From NCBI GenBank assembly GCA_964355545.1, contig CAYHEK010000038.1:1-14106 (forward strand): a DNA stretch of 14,106 bases, in the 5' to 3' direction. A model generated the notes under the pieces. It was not told the origin of the DNA, searched no databases, and saw only the letters and a list, made by a program, of their open reading frames with translations. The DNA comes from JAPLGE01 sp964355545 (GTDB lineage Bacteria; Bipolaricaulota; Bipolaricaulia; UBA7950; UBA9294). This document shows, in pieces, positions 1 through 5,375 of this stretch (positions within the stretch are counted from its first letter, which is position 1; every line of letters starts with the position of its first letter). The translations under genes were made by a program, and so were the position numbers.

Positions 1-59
1 CCCCCTCATGCCGCCAGGCTAACCGATGCGGTGGGGATTTTGCAACCACCTCTAGGCAT

Positions 60-88
60 TTGTACGGCTTGTCGGGAAGGGCTATGAT
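60..88 (+). promoter_or_regulatory. Candidate sigma-70 promoter for the TIR gene
   Basis: A -35-like TTGTAC (60-65) and a -10-like TATGAT (83-88) are separated by exactly 17 nt on the plus strand. The predicted transcription start near 95 would give a leader of about 190 nt before the preferred GTG start at 288. Only the two hexamers and their spacing support this. No operator is obvious. Confidence 0.45.
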
Positions 89-275
89 GCGAAGGGAGGG
101 TTGAGGTCTGGAGTAAAGGGGTCATGCTGCCTTTTCTGTGGAGTCGTCTCGGCGTCCGAGCGACGCCTTTGGTGCCTCACAAGCTGATCCGGATGTGACA
201 GCTACTGGCGACGGAAGGGACGAGCCAGGATTGCCGACCGGTCTTCGCGGAAGCACAACAGCGGGAACGATTGCC

Positions 276-281
276 AGGAGG
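276..281 (+). promoter_or_regulatory. Shine-Dalgarno AGGAGG that sets the TIR gene start
   Basis: A perfect AGGAGG lies 6 nt before the GTG at 288. The same reading frame is open back to a GTG at 138, but that codon has no nearby ribosome binding site. The extra 50 residues would precede the point where TIR proteins normally begin. The site therefore favours 288 over 138. Confidence 0.75.
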
Positions 282-287
282 CGCGTA

Positions 288-1709
288 GTGCGTGACGTTT
301 TCATCTGCCATGCATCGGAGGACAAAGACGCCGTTGCGCGACCCATTGCGGAGGCACTGACTCAGAGAGGCTTCTCAGTCTGGTACGACGAGTACGAGCT
401 CAAGCTCGGCGACAAGCTGCGGAGGTCCATAGACGGGGGACTCTCCAACTCCAGATACGGGGTCGTCGTCTTGAGTTCCGCTTTCTTCTCGAAAGAATGG
501 CCGCAGCTGGAACTGGATGGCCTCGCCGCACGAGAATCCGAAGGTGAGAAGGTGATCCTACCGATTTGGCACGGGGTTGACCAGGTGTATGTCGCCCGAT
601 ACTCGCCAACTCTAGCTGACCGGGTTGCTGTCACTACCCGCGAAGGCATAGGGAAGGTCGTTGACGAGATAGAGCGAGTCCTGCGGAGTCCGGGAGGATC
701 GAAACCGGTTGCTGACAAGCGCGCGTCGCACTCCACAACTGGCCGGAGCGCAGCAACGCTCTTGCTGAGTAAGCTCGCCCGACACGAGCTGGAGGATCGC
801 GCATTCTTGGTTTTCACCGAAGAGCGAGAGGAGGTTGCGCTTAGGCAGCTCGAGCGGGAGCTTCGAGCCATTGGCAAGGGCATCTTCGGCAATCGGCCTG
901 TCGATTCTCTTGTAGGGAGGGAGGATTCTGAGCAGCTTCTGCGAGACGGGCATCGGATGCTCACAGACATCCTCCGGCGGTTCCTCCCAGTTTGGGTCAG
1001 CGCGATCGACGCAGGCGCGCTCGCGGCTGCCCGAAGATTGGGAGTTGCGGCTCACGAGATGTATGAGCGTGCTGGCTCACGGTATCAATCTGCTGCATCC
1101 CCTGGCTGGGATCCGCTTCAGACGCAGTTCGAGACCGTCGCTGTCGCCTATGCTCTCGGCGGCTATGCGATCGCAAAGGACAAGGCAGGACTGGCTAGTG
1201 TCTTTCTGAATCGCGGCAGCGCGTTCAGTGCCTCCTGGAGAGATCGGTCGTGGTTCCGTTACGTCGGGACCGAGCTCGCCAGAAAGGGTCGGATCAAGAA
1301 GTCGTTGATTCCGCTTGTGGTTGACTTCTGGGGTCACGACGAATACGCCTTGGACGTCCTCGGAGGCGAAGACGGGCTGACAACGACTGCATGCCAGTTC
1401 GACTTTCTTCAGTGCGCCAGCGTTCTCGCTGTCCAAGGGAAGACTCAGGATTGCTTCCCGAGCTTCTCTGTCTATCACAAGATCCACGTGCAGCCAATCA
1501 TCGAGAAGATCATCTCAGCGTGCCTTGACGGCATCTGGCTGCCTCCCATGGTCCCAGCAGCGTGTGCGGCGTTGATTGCAGCCTTGGACGCGTTCGCGGC
1601 GAACTGGTCGGGCTTCGAGCACGATTGGGAGATCGACAACTGGAGCAGCCCGGCCGTTATTCGTTTTCTGGCTGAGAACCTACCCAGCGATCGAGGAACG
1701 CAAACCTGA
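288..1709 (+). CDS. TIR-domain protein with unknown C-terminal region
   Basis: The 473-residue protein starts with a TIR domain (about residues 2-120): strand A is RDVFICHASEDKD, followed by GFSVWYDEYELKLGDKL (box 2-like) and then the SSAFFSKEWPQLELDGL helix. The W71-x3-E75 arrangement matches the position of the catalytic glutamate in NAD-cleaving TIR enzymes such as SARM1 and bacterial TIR effectors, so NADase activity is plausible but inferred. Residues about 125-473 match no domain I recognise; they look soluble and mostly helical, with a charged stretch near 150-200, and may sense or oligomerise. There is no signal peptide or membrane segment, so it is probably cytosolic. The gene stands alone with its own candidate promoter. 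Its G+C (about 60% in sampled lines) is below that of the ribosomal genes, suggesting transfer. A role in phage defence is likely from family knowledge but unproven. Confidence 0.85.
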   Translation: MRDVFICHASEDKDAVARPIAEALTQRGFSVWYDEYELKLGDKLRRSIDGGLSNSRYGVVVLSSAFFSKEWPQLELDGLAARESEGEKVILPIWHGVDQVYVARYSPTLADRVAVTTREGIGKVVDEIERVLRSPGGSKPVADKRASHSTTGRSAATLLLSKLARHELEDRAFLVFTEEREEVALRQLERELRAIGKGIFGNRPVDSLVGREDSEQLLRDGHRMLTDILRRFLPVWVSAIDAGALAAARRLGVAAHEMYERAGSRYQSAASPGWDPLQTQFETVAVAYALGGYAIAKDKAGLASVFLNRGSAFSASWRDRSWFRYVGTELARKGRIKKSLIPLVVDFWGHDEYALDVLGGEDGLTTTACQFDFLQCASVLAVQGKTQDCFPSFSVYHKIHVQPIIEKIISACLDGIWLPPMVPAACAALIAALDAFAANWSGFEHDWEIDNWSSPAVIRFLAENLPSDRGTQT

Positions 1710-1790
1710 GCTTGGAGCTAAGCTGCCCCAGAGGCTCTGGAACGAGACAGGGATGGGGGGGTGCAAGACACTTGCCACGTGACGCGTCCA

Positions 1791-1816
1791 GCGGGGTCAG
1801 ATCTTGACATGCAACA
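1791..1816. repeat. Possible REP/RAYT-type repeat remnant
   Basis: The core GGGGTCAGATCTTGACATG lies in the non-coding stretch between the TIR gene and the next gene. I recall closely similar GGGGTCAGATCTTGACAT cores near REP-associated (IS200-like) tyrosine transposases in many environmental genomes, so it may be an end of, or a target for, such an element. No transposase gene or second copy is in the window. The call rests on memory of the motif, not on a search. Confidence 0.35.
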
Positions 1817-1897
1817 TCGCCCGCGGCAGTTTGATGCCATGGCGCGTCCGCTGGGTCTCGCCGGCGCCGAGCTGCGCTCGAGAGCTCTACCGCTTCC

Positions 1898-2266
1898 TCA
1901 GGAGAGGACGTAGCTCTGCAGGCCGGTCACGAGGGCCTGGTACTCCTTGCGGAGCTTCATGGCGGTGAGGGCTCCTCCGCCGAAGCCGGTCATCCCCTTC
2001 GCCACCACGACGGCGACGTGATCTCCTTTCTGCCCCACGGTCACGTTGAACTTCGCGCGACGGACGAGCGGGCCGAGCATGGCGCCCCACGCGGCGCTCC
2101 CGCGGCCGTAGACGCCCTGGAGCTTGTCTCCGCTCTCGAGCCGATACCCGCGCTCTGCCATGAACAGGGCGACCTTGTCCGCGATCTCCTCGGGACTCGC
2201 CCCGGAGAACTCCATCGTGGATGAGGTCTCGGTGTTCGTCGACCCCACCATGGCCACGTTTCCCAT
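1898..2266 (-). CDS. Small conserved-looking protein of unknown function
   Basis: The 122-residue protein starts at an ATG preceded by AAAGGAGGACCG, a strong ribosome binding site 4 nt away. Residues about 20-40 (SPEEIADKVALFMAERGYRL) look like an amphipathic helix. A glycine-rich middle (GVYGRGSAAWGAMLGPLVRR), a beta-like stretch (AKFNVTVG, HVAVVVAKG) and a terminal helix (KLRKEYQALVTGLQSYV) follow. There is no signal peptide, and the glycine-rich segment (GMTGFGGGALTAM) is too short to be a confident membrane anchor. I do not recognise a named domain. The gene is monocistronic and divergent from the secreted-protein gene, sharing a 257-nt intergenic region. No terminator with a U tract is visible after its stop. 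Confidence 0.75.
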   Translation of the reverse strand: MGNVAMVGSTNTETSSTMEFSGASPEEIADKVALFMAERGYRLESGDKLQGVYGRGSAAWGAMLGPLVRRAKFNVTVGQKGDHVAVVVAKGMTGFGGGALTAMKLRKEYQALVTGLQSYVLS

Positions 2267-2380
2267 CGGTCCTCCTTTGCCTACTTGCCAGCGAAAACAC
2301 CACTCTGCCCGACAAGTGTACGCCGTCGGGAATCATCGTAGTCAGGCGATCCGCCCGAGGCAAGGACGCGGGCGACGGGC

Positions 2381-2410
2381 TTGACCGAGTCACTTGGGCG
2401 CAGCTAGGAT
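2381..2410 (+). promoter_or_regulatory. Candidate sigma-70 promoter for the secreted protein
   Basis: TTGACC (2381-2386) and TAGGAT (2405-2410) are spaced 18 nt apart. The expected transcription start is near 2417. That would leave the in-frame ATG at 2416 outside or at the very tip of the mRNA, which supports the GTG at 2524 as the real start. Confidence 0.5.
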
Positions 2411-2510
2411 ACGTGATGGTGGATGAGTTTGCCTTGCCGGCCAGGGCGCCGGTCGATTGGGATGAGCAGGCTGTGCGGGCGTGGCACGCCCGCGACACGG
2501 AGAAGCGTGA

Positions 2511-2516
2511 AGGAGG
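2511..2516 (+). promoter_or_regulatory. Shine-Dalgarno AGGAGG that sets the secreted-protein start
   Basis: AGGAGG sits 7 nt before the GTG at 2524, and translation from there begins directly with a signal peptide. The open frame extends further back but would bury the signal peptide more than 100 residues inside the protein and overlap the divergent gene. Confidence 0.75.
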
Positions 2517-2523
2517 TGCGATC

Positions 2524-3924
2524 GTGAAGTGGCGATGGGGTCTTGGAGTTGGTCTTCTTGCGTTGCTTGGGACGATCCTCTCGCTGGCTTCCCTGGGCGA
2601 GGGTGGCGCTACGGCCGTGGTGGGGGATCTCGCTGCCTTCAAAGCGGCGCTCGAGGCGGACGGGTTCCTTGTCCAGGAGGGGAAGCTCACCGCGTTTGAC
2701 ATCGTGAAGCTCTGCTGCAGCGGCGCCCTCGCCAGCTGCCTCGCGAACAACGCCGGGGCCCCGTACAAGGTCTACTTCCTCCCCCCGGCGCCGGATCAGA
2801 CCGTCCCGAACTCGGTGCCCTGGGCGTACTGCCTCCGCCCGGATGAGGCGATCGTCCTTGTGGGGCGGACGCCGCCCACGGCCGCGTACTTCAGCTACGA
2901 GACGTTCTTGGCCGCGAGGTACTCCGGGGTCGAACAGGTGCGGCGGCGGATCCTCGCCTGCATCGGCGACTCGCAGAACCACCTGACGATCCAGACGATG
3001 GACGGAGCGGACGGGACCTCATTCAACGCGGAGACGATCCTCATCACGACCGCGGACCGCGGGATCGACGCCCGGGTGCGAGCGGCGGCGACGCGCGCCG
3101 GCTACTCTCAGGGGATCGTCAACACCGACGTCGTCCCCTCGTCCGTGGTGAAACTGGGGCTTGCCTACGAGGCGGACGAACTCGTGACGATCAACCGGAT
3201 CTTCCTCCCCGAGTCTCTTGAGGCCCTCCGGGCGTACATGGAGGCGTCGCAGGTCGTCCTCCGCGTGACTCCGAGGGAGCCTGCGGTGCTCGATCCCTTC
3301 CCGACGCCTGTCTTGCGGGTCCGCGGGACCGGGACGACCGAGATGGACCTCGCGCCGGCCCTGGAGGCCCTGCGGGAGGCGATCCTCGCGAAGTACTCGG
3401 GCCTCTCGACGACGGAACTTGAGACGAGCGTCTGGCTCGAGGATAGCTTCGATGGCCTGCAGCGAGGCGTCGAAATGTACGCGCCGACGCGGGACACGAT
3501 CTACTTCTGGACGCAGCCGTACTTCAAGCTCCCTGCCGGCCCCGACGACTTCGTCATCGTCTACGGTGTGAACCACGAGAGGACGGGGAAGGCGACGTAC
3601 TCGAACTTCAGCCTGTACGCCGATCCGACCCTCAAGCTCGGGGTCGTGGGCGAGAATAGTCGCGTCTTTTACGGGAGCGCGCGCGAGTACCTTCCCGGCC
3701 ATCCCCTCGCCGACTACTTCTACGTCTGGAAGATCGCGCGGGACTGCGCTTCCGACCCGAAGTGCCTTGAGCTTGCGAACTGCTGTTGCCAGAAGCTCGA
3801 CCTCGACGCGCTCCCGGATCTCTGGGTCGCCTTCCGCGTCTACCTTGAGAAGGAGACGAAGGTCGGTCCGGCCTTCTCCGAGATCCTGTACGACCGCGCG
3901 ATCGTCTTCCGGCCACGCGAGTAG
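2524..3924 (+). CDS. Secreted protein of unknown function
   Basis: The 466-residue product begins with a textbook signal peptide: basic MKWRWG, then a hydrophobic core (LGVGLLALLGTILSLASLG), with likely cleavage after about residue 27-31. No lipobox cysteine follows at the right place, so it is probably exported or periplasmic rather than a lipoprotein. The mature part has paired and clustered cysteines: LCCSGALASC near residue 60, an ACIGDSQN segment, and CASDPKC plus NCCCQKL near the C-terminus. These suggest disulfides or metal binding. Segments such as AYFSYETFL, ILITTADRG and VIVYGVNHERTGKATYSNFS look like conserved mixed alpha/beta elements, but I cannot name a family. It is transcribed alone, divergent from the gene at 1898-2266 and convergent with the redox operon (55 nt between stops). 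Confidence 0.8.
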   Translation: MKWRWGLGVGLLALLGTILSLASLGEGGATAVVGDLAAFKAALEADGFLVQEGKLTAFDIVKLCCSGALASCLANNAGAPYKVYFLPPAPDQTVPNSVPWAYCLRPDEAIVLVGRTPPTAAYFSYETFLAARYSGVEQVRRRILACIGDSQNHLTIQTMDGADGTSFNAETILITTADRGIDARVRAAATRAGYSQGIVNTDVVPSSVVKLGLAYEADELVTINRIFLPESLEALRAYMEASQVVLRVTPREPAVLDPFPTPVLRVRGTGTTEMDLAPALEALREAILAKYSGLSTTELETSVWLEDSFDGLQRGVEMYAPTRDTIYFWTQPYFKLPAGPDDFVIVYGVNHERTGKATYSNFSLYADPTLKLGVVGENSRVFYGSAREYLPGHPLADYFYVWKIARDCASDPKCLELANCCCQKLDLDALPDLWVAFRVYLEKETKVGPAFSEILYDRAIVFRPRE

Positions 3925-3979
3925 TCGGAAAGGGGAGAATAGGGTCTGGTGCCTGTGAGCCGTTTGTGCCGCGGCCGAT

Positions 3980-4486
3980 CTAGCTGAAGGGTTCGAATCG
4001 ATCCTGAGTTGCCTTGCAGATCGGGCAGACGGCGGGCGGCCGGTCGCGGGCGCACAGGTAGCCGCACACCCGGCAGCGCCAGACCGGGATCCGCCCTGAG
4101 GGTGGTGAGAAGACGGGGCCTCCCGCGTCGCCTCGCGCCTCCCTTTGTGGTCGGCGCTCGGGGACGGGGGCGAGAGGCCTCTTCTCTTGGAGGACCTCGT
4201 CGGACACGTAGAGGCCGCAGAAGCAGCTTCCCCAGTCGAGGAGATCGGCGTCCCGGTAGTCGCAGGGGCAGACGATGTCTCGGTCCCTTTCTCTGTTTCC
4301 CGAGGCAAGCCGGCACGGGCAGGCTCGGTACCCGTAGCGGCCCGCGTTGACGAGGAGCCCCTCGACGAGGGTGCGGGTGAACTCGCGGTCGGGATTGAGG
4401 TGGTACCCGGACGCCTCCGCCTCGCGCTCAAGGCGCGAGTGCAGGGCGTCCACAGGGGACGGAGAGGGGGTGGGATTCGCGCTCAC
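3980..4486 (-). CDS. Ferredoxin:disulfide reductase catalytic subunit fused to rubredoxin
   Basis: The 168-residue protein has an FTR catalytic-chain domain (about residues 12-100) with C56-P-C58, C73-P-C75 and C88-F-C90, the six cysteines that in this family bind the [4Fe-4S] cluster and form the redox-active disulfide. The plant/cyanobacterial form is CPC-x16-CPC-x8-CHC; here the spacings are x14 and x12 and the His is Phe. A low-complexity linker (about 101-133) leads to a short rubredoxin domain (W136-RCRVC, C154-PIC157) of the rubrerythrin type. Family knowledge: this architecture resembles the ferredoxin:disulfide reductase of Methanosarcina, which passes ferredoxin electrons to small disulfide proteins. 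The likely partner is the upstream glutaredoxin: the genes overlap by 4 nt (GTGA), the start here being GTG, implying translational coupling. Confidence 0.88.
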   Translation of the reverse strand: MSANPTPSPSPVDALHSRLEREAEASGYHLNPDREFTRTLVEGLLVNAGRYGYRACPCRLASGNRERDRDIVCPCDYRDADLLDWGSCFCGLYVSDEVLQEKRPLAPVPERRPQREARGDAGGPVFSPPSGRIPVWRCRVCGYLCARDRPPAVCPICKATQDRFEPFS

Positions 4487-4773
4487 CCTTGAAGCGCCTC
4501 CCGGATCTCCTCCGGCTTGAACCCCACTATGCAGCGGCTGTCGTCGATGACGAGCGTCGGGAAGGACTCCCCGCGGCCGAGTCGTGTGAGCTCGGCGAGG
4601 GCGGCCTCCCGGTCCTCGTCACTCGCGAGATCCACGTAGACGTACTCAAACGGGACCCCAAGCTCCTCGAGGAGCCGGCGGGTCTTCTTGCACCACACGC
4701 ACGTCGAGATGCCGTAGAACGCCGTCCGATGTCGGCAGTCCGCCCTTCCCGTCACGCTTCCCTTTGCATCCAC
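4483..4773 (-). CDS. Glutaredoxin/NrdH-like thiol-disulfide protein
   Basis: With the GTG start at 4773 the product is 96 residues. It has a thioredoxin fold with active site C25-V-W-C28 after the strand TAFYGIST, then a helix (KKTRRLLEELGV), strand FEYVYVDL, a SFPTLVI segment carrying the expected cis-proline, and a C-terminal helix (KPEEIREALQG). It probably carries reducing power to targets such as ribonucleotide reductase or thiol peroxidases, with the downstream ferredoxin:disulfide reductase as its reductant (inferred from the 4-nt overlap). A TTG at 4905 would give 140 residues with an N-terminal CTICGRE motif, but it lacks a ribosome binding site; no other ATG, GTG or TTG start codon lies in frame between them. 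Confidence 0.85.
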   Translation of the reverse strand: MDAKGSVTGRADCRHRTAFYGISTCVWCKKTRRLLEELGVPFEYVYVDLASDEDREAALAELTRLGRGESFPTLVIDDSRCIVGFKPEEIREALQG

Positions 4774-4779
4774 ATCCTC

Positions 4780-4785
4780 CCTCCT
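4780..4785 (-). promoter_or_regulatory. Shine-Dalgarno AGGAGG that sets the glutaredoxin start
   Basis: Read on the minus strand, AGGAGG is 6 nt before the GTG whose first base is 4773. It decides between this start and the unsupported TTG at 4905. Confidence 0.6.
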
Positions 4786-4908
4786 CTCCGTGAAATGGAA
4801 TTCGAGCCGGGTACGCCTTTCTCTCCCGCAAATGGTACAGCGGGCGGCCCGCTCGTTCCTGAAGGCCCAAGGTGGAGGCGGCCAGATCCCGTGCCCGCTC
4901 GTCAAGGC

Positions 4909-4950
4909 GGCTGCTTCGGCAGCCCGCAGGCGCCGCGTTACCCGGCGGGC
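4909..4950. other. Two adjacent stem-loops in the grx/polX divergent region
   Basis: 4909-4924 is a perfect 6-bp stem (GGCTGC/GCAGCC) capped by a TTCG tetraloop. 4922-4927 (GCCCGC) can also pair with 4945-4950 (GCGGGC), followed on the plus strand by TTTGTT, a weak terminator-like arrangement. The two stems share bases and so could be alternatives. No plus-strand gene lies just upstream, so if real this would act as a leader attenuator for the gene at 5001. Confidence 0.3.
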
Positions 4951-5000
4951 TTTGTTGCCTCCTTGCCGCAGCCTTGGGAACGGGCTACCGTCTCTCTTGG

Positions 5001-5348
5001 ATGAAGAACCGTCAGGTAGCGAGGATCCTCTACGAGATCGCCGACCTCCTTGAGCTTGAGGGGGTGGCGTTCAAGCCGCGCGCCTACCAGCGCGCCGGTC
5101 GGGTCGTGGAGACGCTCGCCGAGCCGATCGAGGAGGTCACCGCCCAAGGGAGGCTCGAGGAGCTCCCCGGCGTGGGCGAGGCGATCGCCGCGGGCGTACG
5201 CCTCGCGATCGGGACGGACGCCCACGCCCCGGAGCACCTTGACTTCCTCGAGCTCGGCCTTCTCACCGCCCGCCGCGGCTGGGCTGAGGCGCAGGACGTC
5301 CTGAACACCCTCGGCGCGGCCGAGTTCCTCGCTCTCCTCGAGCGGTGA
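5001..5348 (+). CDS. Internally deleted PolX-like protein (HhH domain plus PHP C-terminus)
   Basis: The 115-residue product starts exactly like bacterial PolX (family X DNA polymerase): residues 1-63 are the helix-hairpin-helix DNA-binding domain, with NRQVARILYEIADLLELEG, FKPRAYQRAGRVVETL and ending LPGVGEAIA. The next residues jump to the end of the PHP domain: AGVRLAIGTDAHAPEHL, then GLLTARRGWAEAQDVLNTL. Full PolX is about 570 residues, so roughly 450 (end of the first domain, palm, fingers and most of PHP) are missing with the frame kept. Polymerase and 3'-5' exonuclease activities must be lost; DNA binding may remain. The ATG at 5001 is chosen because it matches the family N-terminus, although no strong ribosome binding site precedes it. 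It is convergent with rpoB (27 nt between). It could be a degenerate gene, a mini-protein or an assembly artefact. Confidence 0.7.
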   Translation: MKNRQVARILYEIADLLELEGVAFKPRAYQRAGRVVETLAEPIEEVTAQGRLEELPGVGEAIAAGVRLAIGTDAHAPEHLDFLELGLLTARRGWAEAQDVLNTLGAAEFLALLER

Positions 5349-5363
5349 GCGGGTCGCACCGCT
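5341..5363. terminator. Stem-loop between convergent polX-like gene and rpoB
   Basis: AGCGGTG (5341-5347) pairs perfectly with CACCGCT (5357-5363) around a 9-nt loop. It overlaps the stop codon of the plus-strand gene and lies 13 nt past the rpoB stop. There is no U tract on either strand, so it may be only a partial or Rho-assisted bidirectional terminator, or a 3'-end stabiliser. Confidence 0.35.
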
Positions 5364-5375
5364 TCGCGAATCGGG

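Noticed and set aside
138..287. N-terminal extension of the TIR protein from GTG 138
   Set aside because: There is no ribosome binding site before 138, while AGGAGG precedes GTG 288 and the TIR domain begins right after it.
1728..1740. CCAGAGGCTCTGG palindrome after the TIR gene as a terminator
   Set aside because: The stem is only 5 bp with a 3-nt loop and no U tract follows.
1781..1859. Imperfect direct repeat (GACGCGTCCAGCGGGGTC and GGCGCGTCCGCTGGGTCTC)
   Set aside because: The match is short, imperfect and G+C-rich, and could be chance. It was not called as a separate repeat.
2221..2523. Upstream extension of the secreted protein, including ATG 2416
   Set aside because: It would overlap the divergent gene, bury the signal peptide and start before or at the likely transcription start; GTG 2524 has a perfect ribosome site.
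3019..4431. Minus-strand open frame of 470 codons
   Set aside because: It is Arg/Pro/Ser-rich and antisense to the secreted-protein gene and out of frame with the reductase gene; a shadow.
4774..4905. Longer glutaredoxin from TTG 4905 with an extra CTICG motif
   Set aside because: The TTG lacks a ribosome site, while GTG 4773 has AGGAGG at 6 nt. The CxxC is suggestive but not enough.
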